In this document: positions 49,891 through 57,416 of the stretch, in pieces
Numbering within the stretch: the stretch's first letter is position 1
Layout: every line of letters begins with the position of its first letter
DNA from: Streptomyces sp. HNM0574
GTDB lineage: Bacteria > Actinomycetota > Actinomycetes > Streptomycetales > Streptomycetaceae
Direction: 5' to 3'
DNA: 64,000 bases
Assembly: GCF_012726235.1 (NCBI RefSeq)
Contig: NZ_JAASAH010000019.1
Coordinates: 51,283-115,282 of the forward strand
Position numbers and translations under genes: made by a program
The notes under the pieces: generated by a model
The model's database searches: none
The model's input: the letters and a program-made list of their open reading frames with translations, nothing else
Told to the model about the DNA's origin: nothing

Positions 49891-52356
49891 TCAGGGGGCC
49901 GCTGGAGCAGCTGTCAGGGGAAGCGTCAGGTGCAGGGTGGCGGGCCGGTGGGTGGTCAGGGTGCCGCCGAGGGCTGTGGCGCGGGCGGACAGGCGTTCCG
50001 GGGCGGTGGAGCCGGTGGCCCGGGGGACGTCGGTGGCGGTGAGGGTCAAGGTGCCGTCCGTGGCGTCGAATTCGAGGACGGCGCCGTCGTCGCCCGCCTC
50101 CAGGACGGTCTCGGCCGCGCGGTAGGCGGCCAGGTCGACGGCCGTGGGCAGCTCCTCGGGGACCCGGTCGGAGACGCTCAGGCGCACACGGCGGCCGGTG
50201 GCCCGGCACTGGTGCGCGAGCAGGTCCAGGGCGTGCAGCGTCGGCTGCGGGCTGCGGGCCGGCTCAGGGGCGGTCTCGGGCTGTGTCTCCCCCAGTTCGC
50301 CGGAGCCGGACCCGGCGGACGCTTCGGGCTCCCCCGCCTCGCGGACGGTGTCGAGCAGGGCGCGCATGGCCGTCAGGGCGCTGCGGGCCTCCGCGGCGGT
50401 CCGCGCGAGGTGTCCCGCCTCGGCTTCCTCGACGACGCGGGCCGTACGGGCCAGGACGGTGGTCTCCAGCCCTGTGGTGATCCGGCGGCGCTCGGCCCAC
50501 GCGTCCCGTACGGCCTCCCCTGTCCAGCTCGCGAGGCGGTGGTGGTGCGCGGCGCGGCCGGCCTCCCGGCGTGCGCGGTGGCGGGCGCCGGAGAGCCCGG
50601 CGACGCCCACGGCGAGCGCCGCGACGGCGGTGGCGACGGCGGCGAGCCCCCAGCCGGGCATCCCCGCCGGGCCCCGGGCGGACTCACCCCGGGCGAGGAG
50701 GGAAACGGTCAGCGTCACGGCGTGCACGGCGACGGCGGCCGCGCCCATCACGGCGACGTGCGGACGTGCGGCCGGGGACGCGTCCCCCGCCCGGGGCCGA
50801 CGTCGGCCGAACGCCCTTGCCCGGACGGTGACTTGACCGTCCGCGCCGGCCTCGCCGCGAGGGGCGGCCGTGCGGAGGGCGAAGGCGACGCAGGTGATCA
50901 GCAGGCTCAGTGCGGACGGGAGGAGTGCCGGGCCGGTGTACCCGCCCGCCGGCATGGCGAGGGGCCAGAGCGCGGCGAGGGTGAGGAGTACGGCGGGTGC
51001 CGTCCGCGGGGCGCGGCGGAGCCACAGCAGGGTGAGGGTCTGGGCAGTGGCGAGGAGGGTGAAGAGCGCCCCGGCGGAGACGCCCGGACCGGCGGGGACG
51101 GTCTCGCTCCGGATGACGAGCAAGGGCAGCAGCGGCTGGAAGCACAGGCCTGCGGCGGCGACACCCTGCGCGAGGCGGTGGCCCCGCCCGGCGCGGACCT
51201 CCGTCGGCGTGCCTCCGGCACGGCCCGGGAGGACCGCACGGACCTCCCAACCGCCGTCCGGCGTCGGGCCGCTGGTGAGCGTGCCGCCGGCCTCGCGCGC
51301 CCGCTCGCGCAGGAGCGTCCGTCCGCGTCCGCCCCCGAGCCCCTCGGGCCGGCGGCCGCCCGTCTCCGGCGCGGCGTTGGTGACGACGACCTCGGTGCGG
51401 GCGTCCTCGTACGTGCAGCGGACGGTGGTGGCGGCGCCGGGCGCGTGCCGTACCGCGTTGGTGAGGGCCTCGCGGACGATCCCGAACACGGCGTCGCCGA
51501 CCGCCCCTTCGGGCAGGCCGGACGGGTCGTCGGTGTCTCCCCATGCGCAGGTGAGCGGCTGGCCGAGGGCGCGGAAGCCGGTGACGAGCTCGCGCAGCCG
51601 CTCCCCCGTGGACGGGAGGTCGTCCGCCGACGGGGCCGGGGCCTTGACGGCGCCCAGCGCCCGGGTCACCTCGCGCCCGGTGCGGGCCGCGAACCGCAGG
51701 GCCTCGTCGGCCAGTTCGGGGCGGCGTTCGCGCAGCCCGAGCGCGGCCTCCACGGTGACCACGACCGCCGTCAGGTGGTGTGCGCTGACGTCGTGCAACT
51801 CCCGCTCCATGCGGCGCCGTTCCGCCGCAGGGAGCCGTCGGCGTTCCGCCTCGGCCCGGCGTACGCGCTCCTCGGCGGCCCGGCGGGCGGCACTCCGCCG
51901 CCGCGCGTACCGGCCGGTGCCGGTCGCGGTGGCGTACAGCAGGGCGGTCAGGACGAGGTCGAGGCCCTGCGGATCGCCGAGGCCGTGCAGGCTCAGCCCG
52001 TGGACGAGCTGCCAGAGGGCGAGGGTGCCGACGCTCAACAGCGCGGTGGGCGCGTCGCGATCGGCGGCTACCGTGTGCAGCGCGAGGGCGACGCCCGCGG
52101 TGCCGAGCACGGCGACCGCGCCCGTGGGCAGGGCGGCCGCGCCCATGGCGCAGACGGCGGCGGCCAGGACGAGGACGGGCACGGGCCGGGTGCGCCGGGC
52201 AGTCAGCGCGGCCGCGACCAGGCCGTCGGCCAGGGCCGCGCCGAGCAGCTGCCCGACCGTCGGCAGGGCACCGCTCAACAGGGCGGTCCCGGGCCACACC
52301 ATGGCCTGGACGCCCAACAGCAAGATCGGCAACAGCCGTTCACCCGTGCGTTTCAT
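49891..52356 (-). CDS. tandem histidine kinase with degenerate second module
   Basis: An 821-residue protein made of two kinase-like halves. Residues 1-385: about five membrane segments, then a HisKA_3 helix RRMERELHDVSAHHL (His188) and an ATPase domain (REALTNAVRHAPGA, GGGRGRTLLRERA). Residues 395-821: membrane segments again (about 400-590), then a dimerisation-like helix AWAERRRITTGLETTVLART that lacks the phospho-His, and a shortened ATPase-like fold (YRAAETVLEAGDDGAVL, LSARATALGG) lacking clear N and G1 boxes. The second half appears regulatory. Normal family members are about 400 residues. Confidence 0.82.
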   Translation of the reverse strand: MKRTGERLLPILLLGVQAMVWPGTALLSGALPTVGQLLGAALADGLVAAALTARRTRPVPVLVLAAAVCAMGAAALPTGAVAVLGTAGVALALHTVAADRDAPTALLSVGTLALWQLVHGLSLHGLGDPQGLDLVLTALLYATATGTGRYARRRSAARRAAEERVRRAEAERRRLPAAERRRMERELHDVSAHHLTAVVVTVEAALGLRERRPELADEALRFAARTGREVTRALGAVKAPAPSADDLPSTGERLRELVTGFRALGQPLTCAWGDTDDPSGLPEGAVGDAVFGIVREALTNAVRHAPGAATTVRCTYEDARTEVVVTNAAPETGGRRPEGLGGGRGRTLLRERAREAGGTLTSGPTPDGGWEVRAVLPGRAGGTPTEVRAGRGHRLAQGVAAAGLCFQPLLPLLVIRSETVPAGPGVSAGALFTLLATAQTLTLLWLRRAPRTAPAVLLTLAALWPLAMPAGGYTGPALLPSALSLLITCVAFALRTAAPRGEAGADGQVTVRARAFGRRRPRAGDASPAARPHVAVMGAAAVAVHAVTLTVSLLARGESARGPAGMPGWGLAAVATAVAALAVGVAGLSGARHRARREAGRAAHHHRLASWTGEAVRDAWAERRRITTGLETTVLARTARVVEEAEAGHLARTAAEARSALTAMRALLDTVREAGEPEASAGSGSGELGETQPETAPEPARSPQPTLHALDLLAHQCRATGRRVRLSVSDRVPEELPTAVDLAAYRAAETVLEAGDDGAVLEFDATDGTLTLTATDVPRATGSTAPERLSARATALGGTLTTHRPATLHLTLPLTAAPAAP

Positions 52357-52563
52357 GATGACCCCAGGCTATGGCGGCCCGCCCGTGGCCCACGTCGCCC
52401 TTCGGGCCGATTACCGGCTCCAACCAGGGTTAGACGTTCCACCGCCCCGCGCCCCGCCCCCAGGGGGACCCGGGCGAGCGCCCCCGTCCCCGAGGGCACA
52501 CCCGTTCGCACTCCCGGGCACACCGGCGTCCGCCTGAGGTACGACGCACGCGGGGCCCCGGGT

Positions 52564-53130
52564 TCACGGCCGCTGCTGGTACGCGCCGAGCCGTGCGCGG
52601 GCCTCCTGCTCGGTGAGGCCGAGGCCCTGGCCGACGGACTCCCAGCTCAGGCCGTCGGCCCGGACCGCGCCCGCGGCGTCCCTGGCGATGCGCGAGGTGG
52701 CGCCCTCCAGCAGCGCGACGGCCCGCAGGGCCGCCAGCGGCGCCTCCTCGGCGAGCGCCGTCAGCCGTTCCTCGGTCTGCTGGAGCAGTGCCTCCAGCCC
52801 GGCGGGCAGCGGGACGGAGCGGCCCTCGACCTCGTCGACGTGCCCCTGCCAGTCGCCGTACGGGCCGGCGGGGTCGACGTCCGCGTCGCCGCAGCTCCAG
52901 TCGATCGGGTACTCCCGCCGCCCCCGCCAGCCGCAGGAGCAGGCGCCGCGGACGGAGGCGGCGCGCTGGGTGCCGAGCGTGCCGTCGTAGACCCACCACT
53001 CCGAGGTCTTGTGGACCCGGGCGCCGCTCCCGATGTCCAGGTGGACCGGTTCGGGCTCGCTGCCGTCGATCAGGAGCGCCACCGGCCGGCCTTCGTGCGA
53101 CGCCCCGAACTGCTCACTCCGCCACCCCAC
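52564..53130 (-). CDS. conserved hypothetical protein with a C-terminal helix-turn-helix-like region
   Basis: A 188-residue soluble protein. GTG at 53130 has AGGAGGG four bases upstream. The N-terminal half contains LDIGSGARVHKTSEWWVYDG and a CSCGWRGRREYPIDWSCGD segment with three to four cysteines that could bind zinc. The C-terminus (DGLSWESVGQGLGLTEQEAR) resembles a helix-turn-helix of the kind seen in small actinobacterial DNA-binding proteins. Function unknown. Confidence 0.6.
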   Translation of the reverse strand: MGWRSEQFGASHEGRPVALLIDGSEPEPVHLDIGSGARVHKTSEWWVYDGTLGTQRAASVRGACSCGWRGRREYPIDWSCGDADVDPAGPYGDWQGHVDEVEGRSVPLPAGLEALLQQTEERLTALAEEAPLAALRAVALLEGATSRIARDAAGAVRADGLSWESVGQGLGLTEQEARARLGAYQQRP

Positions 53131-53324
53131 ATGACCCTCCTGACGCTCGTGCCGCAGCGCCTGCGGCCACCGCCCAGGGTGCCCGAGCGCGGAAGCCGCG
53201 TCAGGAGAACGCGGCGGACTCACCACCGTCCGACCACGGGAGTACAACGCCGGCACCCGTGTCCTACTCCCGTGCCACCGGGCGGAGGCCGGACCGGGGA
53301 CACCTGTGCGAGCCCGCCCGCGCC

Positions 53325-53993
53325 TCACTCCCCCTTGCGCATCAGCAGGTGGCCGCGGCGGAAGCGTTCCGACTCGCGCGGCTCGCGGAGCATGCGCCCG
53401 GTCTCGGTGAACCCGGCCGCGGCGGCGAGCCGGGCGAGTTCACCGACGGGCCACCGGTAGGCGGTCGTCACCTTGTGGTCGAACTCCGTCACGGGACCGC
53501 CCTCCGCCTCGAAGAAGGCGAGCAGCAGATACCCGCCGGGTGCCAGCACGCGCCCGAACTCGGCGAGGTACGCGGGGATTTCGGACGGCGGGGTGTGGAT
53601 GACGGAGTACCAGCCGACGACGCCGGCCAGCGCGCCGTCGGCCACGCCCAGGGCGTCCAGCGCGTCCATCGAGCCGAGTTCGAACCGCAGGTCCGGGTAC
53701 GCCGCGCGGGCGAGGTCGATCATCGCGGGCGACAGGTCGACGCCGAAGGCGTCCAGGCCCAGGCCGCGCAGGTGCGCGGTGAGCTGGCCGGGGCCGCAGC
53801 CGAGTTCGGCGACGGGGCCGGGCGCGGTGCCGAGGACGTGTTCCGCGAAGGCGGCGAGCAGGGCACGGTCGAGCGGGAGGCCGTCGAGGTCGTCGCGGGC
53901 GAGTTCGGCGTAGAGCTCGGCGACGGCGTCGTAGGCGTCGGCCGTGGACGGGTTGCCGGAGGGCGTGGAGGGCGTGGAAGAGGTTTCGGTCAC
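53325..53993 (-). CDS. class I SAM-dependent methyltransferase
   Basis: A 222-residue methyltransferase: VAELGCGPGQLTAHL (motif I), FGVDLSPAMIDLAR (acidic loop), a motif II-like LRFELGSMDAL and GVVGWYSVIHTPPSEI before LAPGGYLLLAFF. Substrate unknown. The GTG start has no close ribosome-binding site. Neighbours do not suggest a pathway; the sulfide unit on the plus strand starts 165 bases away. Confidence 0.87.
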   Translation of the reverse strand: MTETSSTPSTPSGNPSTADAYDAVAELYAELARDDLDGLPLDRALLAAFAEHVLGTAPGPVAELGCGPGQLTAHLRGLGLDAFGVDLSPAMIDLARAAYPDLRFELGSMDALDALGVADGALAGVVGWYSVIHTPPSEIPAYLAEFGRVLAPGGYLLLAFFEAEGGPVTEFDHKVTTAYRWPVGELARLAAAAGFTETGRMLREPRESERFRRGHLLMRKGE

Positions 53994-54084
53994 GAGCGAT
54001 CACCCTAGAGCGCCCCCGGCGCACGGGGACGGCGGGTCCGCCCCTCCGACAGGGCGCCGAGGAGGCGCAAGAACCCCAGGTGGA

Positions 54085-54100
54085 ATACCCCCCTAGGTAT
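54085..54100. promoter_or_regulatory. CstR/CsoR-type operator 1
   Basis: ATACCCCCCTAGGTAT, arms ATACC and GGTAT, 57 bases before the dioxygenase start. It belongs to a set of three similar sites in this unit. Confidence 0.65.
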
Positions 54101-54120
54101 CCCTGTTACGGTGGAGACAG

Positions 54121-54136
54121 ATACCCCCCGGGGTAC
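54121..54136. promoter_or_regulatory. CstR/CsoR-type operator 2
   Basis: ATACCCCCCGGGGTAC contains TACCCC-CC-GGGGTA. With site 1 it flanks a possible -10 box (TACGGT, 54107-54112), so repressor bound at both sites would block the promoter. Confidence 0.7.
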
Positions 54137-54157
54137 ACCGGAACAGAAGGAGGCGTC

Positions 54158-55531
54158 GTGTACTTCGTCGACACCCTGGAGACCGAGGGACTGGGCAACC
54201 GCAGCTACCTGAGCGGCGGACCACGGGCCGCCGTGGTGGTCGACCCGCCACGGGACATCGACCGCGTCCTCGCGGCCGCCACCCGGCGCGGCGTGCGGAT
54301 CGCGTACGTGGCGGAGACCCACCTGCACAACGACTACGTGACCGGCGGACTGGAGCTGGCCCGCGTCAGCGGCGCCCGCTACCTGGTCCCGTCCGGCGCC
54401 CCGGTGTCCTTCGCCCGCACCCCGGTCGACGACGGCGACGTCTTCGCCGTGGACGAGGGCGTCGCCCTGCGGGCCGTCGCCACCCCCGGCCACACCCCGC
54501 ACCACACCTCGTACGTGCTGGAGGAGGACGGGCGCCAGGTCGCCGCGTTCACCGGCGGCTCGCTGCTGATCGGCACCGTCGGCCGGCCCGACCTCGTCGA
54601 ACCGCGGCTGACCGGCCCGCTGGCCCGCGCGCAGCACGCGTCCGTCCACCGCCTGGCCGACGAGCTGCACGACGAGGTGTCCGTGCTGCCCACCCACGGC
54701 TTCGGCAGCTTCTGCGCCGGCGCTCCCGCCGACGGCACCGAGAGCACCATCGGCCGCGAGCGCGCGGTGAACGCCGCGCTGACGCAGGACGTCGAGACCT
54801 TCGTCGCGGAGCTGCTCGCCGGACTGGAGGACGTGCCCGCCTACTACACGCACATGGGCCCGGCGAACGCGGCGGGACCCGCGCCCGTGGACCTGACGCC
54901 CCCGGAGCCCGCCGACGCGGAGCAGATCGCCGCCCGGCTCGCGGCCGGTGAGTGGGTCGTGGACCTGCGCAGCCGGGTCGCCTTCGCGCAGGGGCACCTC
55001 GCCGGGTCGTTCAACTTCGAGGGCGAGGGCAAGCTCGCCGCGTACCTGGCCTGGCTGATCCCGTGGGGCAAGCCCGTGACGCTGCTCGCCGAGACCCCGG
55101 AGCAGATCGCCGACGCGCAGCGCGAGCTGGCCCGCGTCGGCATCGACCGGCCGGCCGCCGCCGCGAGCGGCGGGCCCCGGGAGTGGACGGTCGCGGGCGA
55201 GGAGCTCGCGTCCTTCCCGCGGGCCGACTTCGCCGGGCTCGCCGCCGCCCTCGCCCGCGGCGAGGAGCCGGTGGTGCTGGACGTGCGCCGCGACTCGGAG
55301 CGGAAGGGCGCGCACCTCGCGGGCTCGGTGCACATCCCGCTGCACGAACTGCACGCGCGTCAGGGCGAGGTGCCGCCCGGCACCGTCTGGGTGCACTGCG
55401 CGGGCGGGATGCGCGCCGCGATCGCCGCCTCGCTGCTGGACGCCGTCGGCCGCGACGTCGTCGCCGTCGACGACGGTTTCGACGCGGCCGGGACGGCCGG
55501 TCTCCCCGTCGTCCGGACCGGCACCCCGTGA
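54158..55531 (+). CDS. persulfide dioxygenase-type MBL-fold protein fused to rhodanese domains
   Basis: A 457-residue fusion. Residues 1-220 are a metallo-beta-lactamase domain of the ETHE1/BlhB group: ETHLHNDYVTGG (His55, His57, Asp59), GHTPHHTSYV (His112) and GRPDL (Asp145). Residues 265-350 are a rhodanese-like domain without the active Cys. Residues 360-457 are a second rhodanese with the active loop VHCAGGMRAA. The enzyme oxidises glutathione- or bacillithiol-type persulfides to sulfite. AAGGAGG before GTG at 54158 fixes the start. Two CstR-type operators upstream; exporter and regulator follow. Confidence 0.87.
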   Translation: MYFVDTLETEGLGNRSYLSGGPRAAVVVDPPRDIDRVLAAATRRGVRIAYVAETHLHNDYVTGGLELARVSGARYLVPSGAPVSFARTPVDDGDVFAVDEGVALRAVATPGHTPHHTSYVLEEDGRQVAAFTGGSLLIGTVGRPDLVEPRLTGPLARAQHASVHRLADELHDEVSVLPTHGFGSFCAGAPADGTESTIGRERAVNAALTQDVETFVAELLAGLEDVPAYYTHMGPANAAGPAPVDLTPPEPADAEQIAARLAAGEWVVDLRSRVAFAQGHLAGSFNFEGEGKLAAYLAWLIPWGKPVTLLAETPEQIADAQRELARVGIDRPAAAASGGPREWTVAGEELASFPRADFAGLAAALARGEEPVVLDVRRDSERKGAHLAGSVHIPLHELHARQGEVPPGTVWVHCAGGMRAAIAASLLDAVGRDVVAVDDGFDAAGTAGLPVVRTGTP

Positions 55532-55546
55532 CCCGCCGCATACCGG

Positions 55547-55580
55547 ACGGCCCGCCGACTGCCGGAACGGGGCGGGCCGT
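55547..55580 (+). terminator. possible attenuating hairpin between dioxygenase and exporter genes
   Basis: ACGGCCCGCC (55547-55556) pairs with GGCGGGCCGT (55571-55580) around a 14-base loop. It could lower expression of the downstream exporter gene rather than stop transcription fully. Confidence 0.4.
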
Positions 55581-55613
55581 TCCGTCCGGCAGGGCAGTAC
55601 GGGGCCGGCGCGG

Positions 55614-56363
55614 ATGAGTGCGCTGATCCTGGCGCTGATCGCCGGTGCCGTGGTGGGGCTGGCGCTCGGGGCGCTCGGCGGGGGCGGCGGCGTGCTCGCC
55701 GTCCCGGCCCTGATCTATCTGCTGGGCTTCACCCCGTCCGCCGCCACCACCGCGGGGCTGCTGATCGTCACCGCCACCTCGCTGACCGCGCTGTGGACGC
55801 GGGCCCGCGCCGGGCATGTGCGCTGGCGGGCCGGGGCGCTGTTCGCCGCGGCCGGACTCGTCCCGGCGGCGCTCGCCGGGGCCGCGGCCGCGCACCTGCC
55901 CCAGCCGGTGCTGACGGGCGCCTTCGCGCTGCTCGCCGCCGCTGCCGCCGTCCGGATGCTGCGCCCGGCGCGCGGCACCGGGGACGGGTCCGCCGCCCCG
56001 CGTCCCGGCCGGGCGGCCGGGGCGGGGGCCGGGCTGGGCGCCGTGACGGGGCTGCTGGGGGTGGGCGGCGGCTTCCTCGCCGTGCCCGCGCTGGTGGCCG
56101 TACTCGGGCTGGAGATGCAGGCGGCGGTCGGCACCAGCCAGCTCGTCATCGTCGGCAACTCGCTGGCCTCGCTGGCGACCCGCGGGTTCACGGCGAGCGG
56201 GCTCGACTGGGCGGTGATCGCGCCGTTCACGGCGGCCGCGATGCTGGGCGCCTGGGACGGCAAACGCCTGGCGGGCAAGCTCTCCGGGCCCGCGCTCCAG
56301 CGGGTGTTCGCCGTACTGCTGCTGGCGGTGGCGGCGTTCATGCTCGTGGACGCGCTCTCGTGA
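55614..56363 (+). CDS. TauE/SafE-family sulfite exporter
   Basis: A 249-residue membrane protein with the duplicated glycine-rich loops of the family (LGALGGGGGVLAVPALIYLLG and LLGVGGGFLAVPALVAVLG, each a bit over twenty residues with flanks) and six to eight hydrophobic segments. Next to a persulfide dioxygenase that produces sulfite, sulfite export is the likely role. Eighty-two bases separate it from the dioxygenase gene. Confidence 0.85.
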   Translation: MSALILALIAGAVVGLALGALGGGGGVLAVPALIYLLGFTPSAATTAGLLIVTATSLTALWTRARAGHVRWRAGALFAAAGLVPAALAGAAAAHLPQPVLTGAFALLAAAAAVRMLRPARGTGDGSAAPRPGRAAGAGAGLGAVTGLLGVGGGFLAVPALVAVLGLEMQAAVGTSQLVIVGNSLASLATRGFTASGLDWAVIAPFTAAAMLGAWDGKRLAGKLSGPALQRVFAVLLLAVAAFMLVDALS

Positions 56364-56398
56364 GGCGCCCGCGGCGGGCGGGCGCCCCGGAGCGCGGG

Positions 56399-56677
56399 TC
56401 AGGCCAGGGAGAGGAAGAGCTTCTCCAGGCGGGCCCGCATCTCGTCCTTGTCCTGGGTGGCCGTCTCTGCGTCGCCCATGCAGTGCTGGAGCCCGGTCGC
56501 GATGATCGAGAATCCGGCGCGGTCCAGGGCCCGGGAGGCGGCGGCGAGCTGGGTGACCACGTCCTCGCAGTCCCGGCCCTCCTCGATCATCTTGATCACT
56601 CCCGCGATCTGGCCCTGCGCGCGGCGCAGCCGGTTGACCGCGGTCTTCAGTTCCTCAGCCGCCATCGTCAGTTCCAC
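56399..56677 (-). CDS. cstR: CsoR-family repressor of the persulfide-sensing CstR type
   Basis: A 92-residue all-helical protein. Conserved Cys37 (GRDCEDV) and Cys66 (LQHCMG) are 29 residues apart as in CsoR and CstR. In copper-sensing CsoR a His lies four residues before the second Cys; here that position is Gly62 and the nearest His is directly adjacent (His65), so copper coordination of the CsoR kind is unlikely. Persulfide sensing by disulphide or polysulfide bridging fits the sulfur genes on both sides. The GTG start has GGGA six bases upstream. It should bind the ATACCC-type sites. Confidence 0.85.
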   Translation of the reverse strand: MELTMAAEELKTAVNRLRRAQGQIAGVIKMIEEGRDCEDVVTQLAAASRALDRAGFSIIATGLQHCMGDAETATQDKDEMRARLEKLFLSLA

Positions 56678-56693
56678 GACCGTTCCCTTCTGT

Positions 56694-56709
56694 ATACCCC
56701 TACGGGTAT
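56694..56709. promoter_or_regulatory. CstR/CsoR-type operator 3
   Basis: ATACCCCTACGGGTAT, perfect six-base arms ATACCC and GGGTAT with a four-base spacer, between the repressor gene and the divergent rhodanese gene, 16 bases from the repressor start. It should control both. Confidence 0.8.
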
Positions 56710-56748
56710 GGTACCGGAGGGGTGCACCGAGAAGAACAGGAAAACCTC

Positions 56749-57309
56749 ATGATCACTTCCCTCACCCCCGAGCAGGCCCTCCCCCGGCTCGACGAGCTCA
56801 CCGTCGTCGACGTCCGCACGCCCGGCGAATACGCCTCGGGCCACGTGCCCGGAGCGCACAACGTCCCGCTGGACCAGCTCGGTTCGGCCGTGCCCGCGCT
56901 GCGGACGGCAGCCGGCAAGCGGGAGCTGCTGCTGGTCTGCGCCTCCGGCAACCGCTCGGCGCAGGCCACCGGGCTGCTCGCCGAGCACGGCGTGGAGGCG
57001 GCCGATCTCGCCGGCGGCACCAGCGGCTGGAGCGCGGCCGGGCACCCCCTGGAGCACCCGGCCGAGAAGCGCGCCACCTGGGCCATGGAGCGCCAGGTGC
57101 GGTTCGCCGCCGGCTCGCTGGTACTGACCGGACTCATAGCCGGGCGGCGGCTGCCCGCCGTGCGCCTGCTCTCCGCCGGGGTCGCGGGCGGCCTCGTCTT
57201 CTCCGCGCTCACCGACACCTGCGGCATGGCCCGCGTCCTCGCGAAGCTCCCGCACAACCGCCCCTGCGCCGGCGAACTGGCGGACACCCTGGACGCGTTG
57301 GCCTCCTGA
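56749..57309 (+). CDS. rhodanese with C-terminal membrane DUF2892 domain
   Basis: A 186-residue protein. Residues 5-100 are a rhodanese with active Cys64 in LLLVCASGNRSAQA. Residues 115-170 are a two-segment membrane domain (RFAAGSLVLTGLIAG, LLSAGVAGGLVFSAL) with TDTCGMARVLAKLPHNR, of DUF2892 type. It moves sulfane sulfur and may pass it to the dioxygenase, tying the two operons together. AGGAAAACCTC precedes the ATG. Divergent from cstR under the same operator. Confidence 0.85.
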   Translation: MITSLTPEQALPRLDELTVVDVRTPGEYASGHVPGAHNVPLDQLGSAVPALRTAAGKRELLLVCASGNRSAQATGLLAEHGVEAADLAGGTSGWSAAGHPLEHPAEKRATWAMERQVRFAAGSLVLTGLIAGRRLPAVRLLSAGVAGGLVFSALTDTCGMARVLAKLPHNRPCAGELADTLDALAS

Positions 57310-57316
57310 CGTCCCG

Positions 57317-57357
57317 GGGGGCCTGCCCGGGGCGCGCGCAGCCCCGGACAGGCCCCC
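57317..57357 (+). terminator. terminator after the rhodanese gene
   Basis: A 17-base stem with one mismatch (57317-57333 with 57341-57357, left arm GGGGGCCTGCCCGGGGC) and a seven-base loop starts eight bases past the stop codon. Confidence 0.8.
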
Positions 57358-57416
57358 AACTGCCCCTGTGCAGGCGGATTCTGTACCCGGCGCCCGCCCG
57401 TGGTTGCATACCGTGC

